Below are positions 10,808 to 22,245 of a DNA stretch of 64,000 nucleotides, in pieces. The notes under the pieces were generated by a model. The model made no database searches. It saw nothing but the letters and a program-made list of their open reading frames with translations, and had not been told where the DNA came from. This stretch comes from Culex pipiens pallens. Lineage: Eukaryota > Arthropoda > Insecta > Diptera > Culicidae. Made by a program: the position numbers and the translations under genes. Position 1 is the stretch's first letter. Each line of letters starts with the position of its first letter. The stretch lies in the NCBI RefSeq assembly GCF_016801865.2, contig NC_068939.1, forward strand, positions 72,716,100 through 72,780,099, in the 5' to 3' direction.

Positions 10808-11726
10808 TACCGTAAACCGGGGTGACTTTGATAGGATTTCAATTTGTTTTTAGAATATTTTCCAACAGGTAAGGTTTTTCTCAAGATTATTATTTTTAAA
10901 ACATGTACTGGGGTAGGCCACACAAAGTCCATGCACTATTTAGGAAAAAAAGTTTTTTCAATAGTGTTTAGAAAAATAGTTACGTTAAAAATTCTTAGTT
11001 TTAATTCCGGGGTGACTTTGATAGTCATAGTTTTTCTTGTTAAAATCATACTTAAGATGTTCAAACTTTATTTGTACGTTAAATGTACCATCACTAAAGT
11101 AGCTGATATAGTTTGTAAGAAAAAAAATCAATGTTTATGTTAAGTTAACTAAGTTTATAAGCTTTTTAACAAAATACATATAAATTTTAGGTAAAATTGT
11201 TAAAAAGTCGGAATTTTGCCTGAAATTTGTTAAAACTAGTTTTTTTTTAACAAAATTATCGATTTCTATTGCATTTTATACTGAATTCGAAGCACGAATC
11301 ACAAGTTTTCACATTTTACATGAAATTTGTTCAACTGAAAAATGCCTATAAATTTTGAGTTTTTTTTAACTGTGTTTCAAAAACACATATTATTTATTAT
11401 TTACAAACTTATTTAACCTTCTCCTAGTGGAAAATTGTCCAAAGAATCCGAAAATGCATTCCGTTTTCCGATTAAAAATCATGATCATTGAGAAAATCAT
11501 GACACTTTGAGAAGTTTAAAATAATGACTTCCATCAACATTTTCTTAACTATAGTTAACTAACTTTATAAACCTTTCAAAAATTTATGAAAAGTTCTTCT
11601 TGAGGTACTTTGAACACTTCTCTACCACGGTCAGTATGTTTCTGAACCATTCCTTACGTATTTTAAATGTACTCTTCATTTTGCGGAAAAATCGCAAACC
11701 TATCAAAGTCACCCCGTTTTACGGTA
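10808..11726. mobile_element. Intact 0.92-kb MITE with TACCGTAAACCGGGG ends
   Basis: The left end TACCGTAAACCGGGGTGACT is mirrored by AGTCACCCCGTTTTACGGTA at the right. An internal copy of GGGGTGACTTTGATAG lies at 11009. A second copy spans 15160-23264 but is split by a 7.18-kb insertion at the TTAA that this copy carries uninterrupted at about 11040. The short frame 10844-11143 is not conserved as protein between the two copies. Confidence 0.8.
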
Positions 11727-13414
11727 CCTTGAAGAAACAGCTGCTTGAGGATTCCGCCAAAAGATACCGTTGCAAACTGTTGTTTTTCAGTTGAACTTTG
11801 AACTATCGTTATGAATTCTTTCGTCAAAGTTTCTGCACTCAGCTATAGAACTAGTTCAAGCAAGAATGCACAACTTGCTCTTTCTTGCTGCAAATATTTG
11901 CCTTTGCACTGCTACTTTAGGGATTCCGCCAACTTTTCGTGCTTTTTTTTTGGAACTTTACTCACGATTTTCAACGCAAACTTTGCCTCATATATCACCC
12001 AGCTTGCAGCCACTGTAACCACAGAGTCAAATTTTGTGACAGCACAAGGGGGGTGGGAAAAAGTTCAACTTCTCTAGTGTTGATGGTGGTAATGATGCGG
12101 CTATGATTGAATGTGGAAAGTTTTGACGTGAGAGCATTTTTCTTACAACGTCGTGCTTGATCCGGGATTCCATTAAAGTTTGCTCGATTGAAAGCAGGAC
12201 GTGGATTCTGCAGATCAATTTTGATTACGAGTACTTGAAAAGGGTAATTTCAAGATTCACAAAGTTGAATAACTTTGTTGAAGACTGAAAATCGATCCAA
12301 CTTCTTCTTACAAAATTGTTCAAGATTCATCGAGGTAGATCGTTCAGCTTGGATCACACCATTCTTCACCAACCTCCTCAAACAGTTGTATAACACAAGA
12401 CAGCTGTCGTATTACAACCTGCCATCGCCATCCATATTCATGATACTCTCCAACCACTTGCTGGAGTCCAAACTTCGAAAGTCATTGTTCAAGCGATCAT
12501 CTGCAAACACCTTCTAATGATGATTATTGTTGCTGTATATCTTTGATCCGTATACGGAATAATAATTGGGCACTCTGTTTTCTTGTGTTCCCAGAACGTT
12601 TGCCGAACTACGACCAAAGGATTACGTGGTCAAGAACCTCCCGGTTTGTCAAGCTAAGCCGAGGAAAGCCCGTAATAACAGTTGTTTTGGGGAGAGCGAT
12701 TTGTTCTGCTTTTGTGGCTGCTTTTCGTCGTTCAACGTTCACGATCTTGAAGATTGAGTTGAGTTTGAGGAGATGCATCAGCTGTCGAGAATCAGAACAA
12801 AACGCAGCAAGAATCTGCTAAGAAGTGAAATTCGTCCTTTAGAAAGAATTCGTTTCCTTCATACAAGCTACTTAGAAGACGGTTTCATTTTGGTCCTTGG
12901 TTCTCTGACGATGTGATTGCAAATCCGAATGATTCCAGGGAATGCAGCAGACAAGAGTAACAGACTTCAGAAATCGAACAAGTGCTGCGTGTTCTCAAGG
13001 ATCTCTGGAGCATTGACCGCCAAACAGCTTTCTGGAATCATCTCCAAATCTGAACACGATCCTGAAGGCAATCTTCGCACTTTTGCCTGACATTGTTCAA
13101 ACAACATCAACATCAAGATTATCTGGGATTTTATACCAAAACACGAAAGCATCCTACCATCAATATATGCAAAGCTCATCCTGTTGATTGTTTCGCGCAA
13201 CCAATTTAAAGTTTATAATCACAACAGCATGAGGAGAGATGGGAGAGTCGAGCTCGGTGTGTGTTTTCGGGGGGAAAACTTTCATCCCAAATGATTGCAC
13301 ACGTGTGTGGCGTGGGTAAATAAGGGGTGAAATGGATTCTGGAAAGGTGTTGCTGTTCATGCGAAGTTCGTGCTTGATGGAAATTTTCCGGGAAGTTTGA
13401 TTTGGCAAGAGAAA
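11727..13414. other. Unassigned 1.7-kb stretch
   Basis: Balanced composition with many short frames on both strands, none with a recognisable domain, splice structure or signal peptide. It could be intergenic, intronic or a decayed gene. Confidence 0.3.
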
Positions 13415-13592
13415 GTATCCAGATTTTTAAGCGGAAATGGCGTTCGAATGATGAACGCCTGAAATGTCAAAATCACGCAGCGATACCAACATTACGAAAA
13501 AAGTGTACAATGGCATGACAGCCAATGTTGGTGCTACTGCACGATTTTGACATTTCGGACGTTCACCATTCGAACGCCATCTTCTCTTAAAA
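13415..13592. mobile_element. Short palindromic MITE, about 175 bp
   Basis: The left arm AATGGCGTTCGAATGATGAA with GAAATGTCAAAATC is mirrored by GATTTTGACATTTCGGACGT and CATTCGAACGCCAT. The outermost bases (CCAGATTTTTAAG / TTAAAAACCTGG) also pair imperfectly. The spacer is about 60 bp. Confidence 0.7.
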
Positions 13593-14362
13593 ACCTGGAT
13601 AAACTAGACTGTTATGTCTGTAAAATTAGGATTAATTTGGAATTGATTATAAGTTATTTATTTCACCTTTTAAACATGACTGATCTTGAAATATTTTGTA
13701 GTTTTTGTTTAACTACGCAGCTTTAAAATTTATTAAAATAAAAAAAAAGTTTGAAAGCCTCTTCGTCTCTTTCTGTTGTCTGTTAAAAAACCCTTTGAAT
13801 ATTTTTATGCATGAGATTCATTTATTTAATAACACCATATTCTTATACATTTTTCATTTTTATATTTGAATAGATCTTTTGTCAAAAAAAAGTGTAAAAC
13901 CTTAAAACGGTTTTAATTCTCAGCTTTTTCTGTTCAAAACATTTTTTTATTAAAGATTAAGAAATCAAATCATGACCCTCGCGCATATTTAAACTGTGTA
14001 CACACTGAGACAAAGTGGAAATCTGAATGGTGGAAAATTTGAAGATGTAAATTTACCTGTTTTTAAAATGTAATTTAACCTAAATTTATGAGTAAACAAT
14101 CGAATTTCGAACTAAGTAAATTTGAGCTCGATGGTGTAGTTTAAAACAACTTGTGAGGCAAAATTAAACAGTGTTCTGACATAAAATCTGTTTGAATGCG
14201 AGCTGTAATTTACACAAGTTAGTTGAAATTTAATTTTAACACGTGCACTAGTAAAAAAAATGGTGGTAAAGTTTCACCAAAAACGATGTAAATTTACGCC
14301 TATAAATTTTACAAGCTTTAAAATGTTCCTTTAAATAATAAGCAACTTAAATTATTTTTTTA
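13593..14362. other. A+T-rich stretch with MITE-like remnants
   Basis: Words typical of the TA-type MITEs (TGTAAATTTAC, TTTTACACAG) appear from about 13990 to 14365, but I cannot place both ends of an element. No coding signal. Confidence 0.3.
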
Positions 14363-14363
14363 C

Positions 14364-14627
14364 ACAGCAGAAAAACGTGGTAATATTAGATTGGAGAATG
14401 TACCCGGTCAAAACAAATGTGTAATTTTGTTCTGAATACGTGTAAATTTATCAATTTCCTGGTCTAATGCCATTTTTTTAGTCTAAACTGTGGTAAATTT
14501 TTATCATAATAGAGGTATTGTTAAACCTTTTAATACTACACTTCCAGAGTTAGTTTATAGGACCTTTTAAACAAAACAAAAAAAAACTATAGACTTTCCT
14601 AATTTGCTTTATGTTTTACTGTGTAGT
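14364..14627. mobile_element. TA-type MITE
   Basis: Starts TACACAGCAGAAAAACGTGG and ends ATGTTTTACTGTGTAG. The body has TGTAAATTTA-type words. It also holds half of the dispersed GGTCCTATAA hairpin unit at about 14550-14570 (TTATAGGACCTTTT). Confidence 0.5.
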
Positions 14628-14815
14628 TTTTGACACTCGCTTAAAACATTACAGTTTTTAATACACAGTAAAAAATTGTGTAAATTATGATGGTGAAGAT
14701 TTAAAACTACCACTTAAATGATGTTATATTACCTCAATTAAGACTGAAAAGTGAAATTACAACGGAAAAGTGGTAAATTTATACATTTCTAAGGGAAATA
14801 TAACTCATTGTTTCT

Positions 14816-15161
14816 TACACAGCAAAAAATGCGATGGTAAAATCGCATGCAAAAGCATGCACATCACCTTCGTCAAATTAAGACTGCATGTACAATTTTT
14901 GAAAACACAAAAAAAAGTTGCATCCAACGGGATTCAAACCCAGCACCAACAGTAAGGACTGGCGCCTTAGCCCGCTCGGCCATCAGACCGATGAAGAATG
15001 GATAGGATAAACGCATATATATGAGCTTGACATTTCGGTCAAGTAGGTTTCCCATACTGATGGGCTACATTTTTCAGGATGTAATTACATAGAATTTCAT
15101 AAAAGAATGCAAAACTTATTTTACACCCAGGCCTTTTACACGCAACTTTTTTTGCTGTGTA
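14816..15161. mobile_element. MITE with internal tRNA-like module, copy 2
   Basis: Complete copy, TACACAGCAAAAAATGCGAT to TTTTTTTGCTGTGTA, collinear with 2670-3042. The tRNA-like module on the minus strand is at 14919-14993. The right end directly abuts the TACCGTAAACC element. Confidence 0.8.
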
Positions 15162-15704
15162 CCGTAAACCGGGGTGACTTTGATAGGATTTCAATTTGTT
15201 TTTGCAATATTTTCCAACTGGTAAGGTTTTTCTCAAGATTATTATTTTTAAAACATGTACTGGGGTAGGCCACACAAAGTCTATGCACTATTTTGTAAAA
15301 AAAGTTTTTTCAATGGTGTTAAGAAAAATAGTTACGTTAAAAATTCTTAGTTTAAATTCCGGGGTGACTTTGATAGTCATAGTTTTTCTTGTTAACCCTT
15401 TAAGTACCACGTGGAAATTTAATATTCAAAAAATCATATCTTGGCTCAAACACAACCAATTTTCGATGTTTTGGGCTTGTTCGCTAAGGATTTTAATACG
15501 GAACACGATGCAATCGGAAAAATCCGGATTCCGGTTCCCTGGCCGGAGATATTCCGGATTTCCCAGGGCCAGATTGGGGCTACGCTAGCCTGGTCATTTT
15601 TCTGATTACAAAAACCATCCAAAAAAGATGAAAACGAGTGAAATACTATGGAATTTTATCATCTGCAATCAAACGAAGGTCATTTTATTGAACTGGACAC
15701 GGGG

Positions 15705-17545
15705 AACCCGGTCAGTAACCTGGGACCGGTTCCAGGGTCCCGGTCATAATCCGAAGATATGACCAGTACACTTTTCTTGTCCAAAGTGGGCATGCGACAT
15801 GTCTATGTTCATGAAATTGTGTAACAAGTTCGGAAAAACTAATGCAATACCAATCGGACCGACTGTGGCCACCCGGAACCGGTTCCAGGGTTCCCGGCCA
15901 TAATCCGAATATATGGCCAATACACTTTTCTTGTCCAAAGTGGGCATGCGACATGTCTATGTTCATGAAATTGTGTAACAAGTTCGGAAAAACTAATGCA
16001 ATACCAATCGGACCGACTGTGGCCACCCGGAACCGGTTCCAGGGTCCCGGCCATAATCCGAATATATGGCCAATACACTTTTCTTGTCCAAAGTGGGCAT
16101 GTGACATGTCTATGTTCATGAAATTGTATCACAAGTTCAAAAAGACTAACCCATTGCCAATCGGACCGACTGTGGCCACCCGGAACCGGTTCCAGGGTTC
16201 CGGCCAAAATCCGAATATATGGCCAATACACTTTTCTTGTCCAAAGTGGGCATGTGACATGTCTATGTTCATGAAATTGTGTAACAAGTTCAAAAAGACT
16301 AACCCATTGCCAATCGGACCGACTGTGGCCACCCGGAACCGGTTCCAGGGTTCCGGCCATAATCCGAATATATGGCCAATACATTTTTCTTGTCCAAAGT
16401 GGGCATGTGACATGTCTATGTTCATGAAATTGTGTAACAAGTTCAAAAAGACTAACCCATTGCCAATCGGACCGACTGTGGCCACCCGGAACCGGTTCCA
16501 GGGTCCCGGCCATAATCCGAATAAATGGCCAATATACTTTTCTTGTCCAAAGTGGGCATGTGACATGTCTATGTTCATGAAATTGTGTAACAAGTTCAAA
16601 AAGACTAACCCATTGCCAATCGGACCGACTGTGGCCACCCGGAACCGGTTCCAGGGTTCCGGCCAAAATCCGAATATATGGCCAATACACTTTTCTTGTC
16701 CAAAGTGGGCATGTGACATGTCTATGTTCATGAAATTGTGTAACAAGTTCAAAAAGACAAACCCATTGCCAATCGGACCGACTGTGGCCACCCGGAACCG
16801 GTTCCAGGGTCCCGGCCATAATCCGAATATATGGCCAATACACTTTTCTTGTCCAAAGTGGGCATGTGACATGTCTATGTTCATGAAATTGTGTAACAAG
16901 TTCAAAAAGACTAACCCATTGCCAATCGGACCGACTGTGGCCACCCGGAACCGGTTCCAGGGTCCCGGCCATAATCCGAATAAATGGCCAATATACTTTT
17001 CTTGTCCAAAGTGGGCATGTGACATGTCTATGTTCATGAAATTGTGTAACAAGTTCAAAAAGACTAACCCATTGCCAATCGGACCGACTGTGGCCACCCG
17101 GAACCGGTTCCAGGGTCCCGGCCATAATCCGAATAAATGGCCAATATATTTTTCTTGTCCAAAGTGGGCATGTGACATGTCTATGTTCATGAAATTGTGT
17201 AACAAGTTCAAAAAGACTAACCCATTGCCAATCGGACCGACTGTGGCCACCCGGAACCGGTTCCAGGGTCCCGGCCATAATCCGAATATATGGCCAATAT
17301 ACTTTTCTTGTCCAAAGTGGGCATGTGACATGTCTATGTTCATGAAATTGTGTAACAAGTTCAAAAAGATTAACCCATTGCCAATCGGACCGACTGTGGC
17401 CACCCGGAACCGGTTCCAGGGTTCCGGCCAAAATCCGAATATATGGCCAATACACTTTTCTTATCCAAAGTGGGCATGTGACAAGTCTATGTTCATGAAA
17501 TTGTGTTACAAGTTTCAAATAAACTAACTCATTGAAAATCGGACC
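15705..17545. repeat. Left array of 153-bp tandem repeat, about 12 units
   Basis: The unit is exactly 153 bp (for example, successive GTGGCCACCC at 16019 and 16172). Each holds the palindrome GGAACCGGTTCC and a GGCCATA..TATGGCC stem. Units differ by a few diagnostic bases: AAATGGCC or ATATGGCC, CCAAAATCC or CCATAATCC, and TGCAATACC or CCATTGCC. Because 153 is divisible by 3 and several frames lack stops, very long ORFs appear on both strands; they are not genes. Confidence 0.95.
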
Positions 17546-17691
17546 GACAATCTGCAACTGGTACCTTTTTTTGTCCTTATCCGAAGGTGTGGTCATTAGT
17601 ATTTATGTCGAAACTAGGCATTTGCCATGTCTTGGTTTACTAAATCGTGTCAATTTTACAAAGAAATTCACAATCACTCAATTTATAATAA

Positions 17692-19518
17692 TATAATTTT
17701 ATAATTTTATAATTTTATAATTTTATAATTTTATAATTTTATAATTTTATAATTTTATAATTTTATAATTTTATAATTTTATAATTTTATAATTTTATAA
17801 TTTTATAATTTTATAATTTTATAATTTTATAATTTTATAATTTTATAATTTTATAATTTTATAATTTTATAATTTTATAATTTTATAATTTTATAATTTT
17901 ATAATTTTATAATTTTATAATTTTATAATTTTATAATTTTATAATTTTATAATTTTATAATTTTATAATTTTATAATTTTATAATTTTATAATTTTATAA
18001 TTTTATAATTTTATAATTTTATAATTTTTTAATTTTATAATTTTATAATTTTATAATTTTATAATTTTATAATTTTATAATTTTATAATTTTATAATTTT
18101 ATAATTTTATAATTTTATAATTTTATAATTTTATAATTTTATAATTTTATAATTTTATAATTTTATAATTTTATAATTTTATAATTTTATAATTTTATAA
18201 TTTTATAATTTTATAATTTTATAATTTTATAATTTTATAATTTTATAATTTTATAATTTTATAATTTTATAATTTTATAATTTTATAATTTTATAATTTT
18301 ATAATTTTATAATTTTATAATTTTATAATTTTATAATTTTATAATTTTATAATTTTATAATTTTATAATTTTATAATTTTATAATTTTATAATTTTATAA
18401 TTTTATAATTTTATAATTTTATAATTTTATAATTTTATAATTTTATAATTTTATAATTTTATAATTTTATAATTTTATAATTTTATAATTTTATAATTTT
18501 ATAATTTTATAATTTTATAATTTTATAATTTTATAATTTTATAATTTTTTAATTTTATAATTTTATAATTTTATAGTTTTATAATTTTTTAATTTTATAA
18601 TTTTATAATTTTATAATTTTATAATTTTATAATTTTATAATTTTATAATTTTATAATTTTATAATTTTATAATTTTATAATTTTATAATTTTATAATTTT
18701 ATAATTTTATAATTTTATAATTTTATAATTTTATAATTTTATAATTTTATAATTTTATAAATTTATAATTTTATAATTTTATAATTTTATAATTTTATAA
18801 TTTTATAATTTTATAATTTTATAATTTTATAATTTTATAATTTTATAATTTTATAATTTTATAATTTTATAATTTTATAATTTTATAATTTTATAATTTT
18901 ATAATTTTATAATTTTATAATTTTATAATTTTATAATTTTATAATTTTATAATTTTATAATTTTATAATTTTATAATTTTATAATTTTATAATTTTATAA
19001 TTTTATAATTTTATAATTTTATAATTTTATAATTTTATAATTTTATAATTTTATAATTTTATAATTTTATAATTTTATAATTTTATAATTTTATAATTTT
19101 ATAATTTTATAATTTTATAATTTTATAATTTTATAATTTTATAATTTTATAATTTTATAATTTTATAATTTTATAATTTTATAATTTTATAATTTTATAA
19201 TTTTATAATTTTATAATTTTATAATTTTATAATTTTATAATTTTATAATTTTATAATTTTATAATTTTATAATTTTATAATTTTATAATTTTATAATTTT
19301 ATAATTTTATAATTTTATAATTTTATAATTTTATAATTTTATAATTTTATAATTTTATAATTTTATAATTTTATAATTTTATAATTTTATAATTTTATAA
19401 TTTTATAATTTTATAATTTTATAATTTTATAATTTTATAATTTTATAATTTTATAATTTTATAATTTTATAATTTTATAATTTTATAATTTTATAATTTT
19501 ATAATTTTATAATTTTAT
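17692..19518. repeat. AATTTTAT octamer array, about 228 copies
   Basis: About 1.83 kb of uninterrupted 8-bp units. I see only about five substitutions (near 18028, 18548, 18576, 18588 and 18761). It forms the spacer between the two inverted 153-bp arrays. Real length may differ, since such arrays are often mis-sized in assemblies. Confidence 0.95.
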
Positions 19519-19629
19519 TTATTGCTGAAAGTTATAGCTAATTTGAACTTGTTTCAAAATTTCATGAACATTGACATGTCGCATATTTTATCTTGTGATG
19601 CAATGTCATGAACATTTTCAGAAAAAAAC

Positions 19630-22245
19630 GATTCCGGGTGGCCACAGTCGGTCCGATTGGCAATGGGTTAGTCTTTTTAAACTTGTGTTACAATTTCATG
19701 AACATAGACATGTCACATGCCCACTTTGGACAAGAAAAGTATATTGGCCATTTATTCGGATTATGGCCGGGACCCTGGAACCGGTTCCGGGTGGCCACAG
19801 TCGGTCCGATTGGCAATGGGTTAGTCTTTTTGAACTTGTTACACAATTTCATGAACATAGACATGTCACATGCCCACTTTGGACAAGAAAAGTATATTGG
19901 CCATATATTCGGATTATGGCCGGGACCCTGGAACCGGTTCCGGGTGGCCACAGTCGGTCCGATTGGCAATGGGTTAGTCTTTTTGAACTTGTTACACAAT
20001 TTCATGAACATAGACATGTCACATGCCCACTTTGGACAAGAAAAGTGTATTGGCCATATATTCGGATTTTGGCCGGAACCCTGGAACCGGTTCCGGGTGG
20101 CCACAGTCGGTCCGATTGGCAATGGGTTAGTCTTTTTGAACTTGTTACACAATTTCATGAACATAGACATGTCACATGCCCACTTTGGACAAGAAAAGTA
20201 TATTGGCCATTTATTCGGATTATGGCCGGGACCCTGGAACCGGTTCCGGGTGGCCACAGTCGGTCCGATTGGCAATGGGTTAGTCTTTTTGAACTTGTTA
20301 CACAATTTCATGAACATAGACATGTCACATGCCCACTTTGGACAAGAAAAGTGTATTGGCCATATATTCGGATTTTGGCCGGAACCCTGGAACCGGTTCC
20401 GGGTGGCCACAGTCGGTCCGATTGGTATTGCATTAGTTTTTCCGAACTTGTTACACAATTTCATGAACATAGACATATCACATGCCCACTTTGGACAAGA
20501 AGAATGTATTGGCCATATATTCGGATTATGGCCGGGACCCTGGAACCGGTTCCGGGTGGCCACAGTCGGTCCGATTGGCAATGGGTTAGTCTTTTTGAAC
20601 TTGTTACACAATTTCATGAACATAGACATGTCACATGCCCACTTTGGACAAGAAAAGTGTATTGGCCATATATTCGGATTATGGCCGGGACCCTGGAACC
20701 GGTTCCGGGTGGCCACAGGCGGTCCGATTGGCAATGGGTTTGTCTTTTTGAACTTGTTACACAATTTCATGAACATAGACATGTCACATGCCCACTTTGG
20801 ACAAGAAAAGTATATTGGCCATATATTCGGATTTTGGCCGGAACCCTGGAACCGGTTCCGGGTGGCCACAGTCGGTCCGATTGGCAATGGGTTAGTCTTT
20901 TTGAACTTGTTACACAATTTCATGAACATAGACATGTCACATGCCCACTTTGGACAAGAAAAGTATATTGGCCATTTATTCGGATTATGGCCGGGACCCT
21001 GGAATCGGTTCCGGGTGGCCACAGTCGGTCCGATTGGCAATGGGTTAGTCTTTTTGAACTTGTTACACAATTTCATGAACATAGACATGTCACATGCCCA
21101 CTTTGGACAAGAAAAATGTATTGGCCATATATTCGGATTATGGCCGGAACCCTGGAACCGGTTCCGGGTGGCCACAGTCGGTCCGATTGGCAATGGGTTA
21201 GTCTTTTTGAACTTGTTACACAATTTCATGAACATAGACATGTCACATGCCCACTTTGGACAAGAAAAGTGTATTGGCCATATATTCGGATTTTGGCCGG
21301 AACCCTGGAACCGGTTCCGGGTGGCCACAGTCGGTCCGATTGGCAATGGGTTAGTCTTTTTGAACTTGTTACACAATTTCATGAACATAGACATGTCACA
21401 TGCCCACTTTGGACAAGAAAAGTATATTGGCCATTTATTCGGATTATGGCCGGGACCCTGGAACCGGTTCCGGGTGGCCACAGTCGGTCCGATTGGCAAT
21501 GGGTTAGTCTTTTTGAACTTGTTACACAATTTCATGAACATAGACATATCACATGCCCACTTTGGACAAGAAAAGTGTATTGGCCATATATTCGGATTAT
21601 GGCCGGAACCCTGGAACCGGTTCCGGGTGGCCACAGTCGGTCCGATTGGCAATGGGTTAGTCTTTTTGAACTTGTTACACAATTTCATGAACATAGACAT
21701 GTCACATGCCCACTTTGGACAAGAAAAGTGTATTGGCCATATATTCGGATTATGGCTGGAACCCTGGAACCGGTTCCGGGTGGCCACAGTCGGTCCGATT
21801 GGCAATGGGTTAGTCTTTTTGAACTTGTGTTACAATTTCATGAACATAGACATGTCACATGCCCACTTTGGACAAGAAAAGTGTATTGGCCATATATTCG
21901 GATTATGGCCGGAACCCTGGAACCGGTTCCGGGTGGCCACAGTCGGTCCGATTGGCAATGGGTTAGTCTTTTTGAACTTGTTACACAATTTCATGAACAT
22001 AGACATGTCACATGCCCACTTTGGACAAGAAAAATGTATTGGCCATATATTCGGATTATGGCCGGAAGCCTGGAACCGGTTCCGGGTGGCCACAGTCGGT
22101 CCGATTGGTATTGCATTAGTTTTTCCGAACTTGTTACACAATTTCATGAACATAGACATGTCGCATGCCCACTTTGGACAAGAAAAGTGTACTGGTCATA
22201 TCTTCGGATTATGACCGGGACCCTGGAACCGGTCCCAGGTTACTG
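19630..22245. repeat. Right array of 153-bp tandem repeat, about 17 units
   Basis: Same 153-bp unit as the left array but in inverted orientation. The outermost unit (about 22100-22245) has the same variant bases as the outermost left unit, so the arms are mirror images at their ends. The 891- and 868-residue frames here are repeat artefacts. Confidence 0.95.

Noticed and set aside
15839..17596. Long open frames of 424-585 residues on both strands
   Set aside because: They arise because the 153-bp repeat is a multiple of three and lacks stops in several frames at once. Variation between units is not biased to synonymous sites in any one frame as far as I can see, and frames overlap on both strands.
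15705..22245. CRISPR-like array
   Set aside because: The units are contiguous 153-bp satellites without unique spacers, in a eukaryotic genome, and there are no cas genes.
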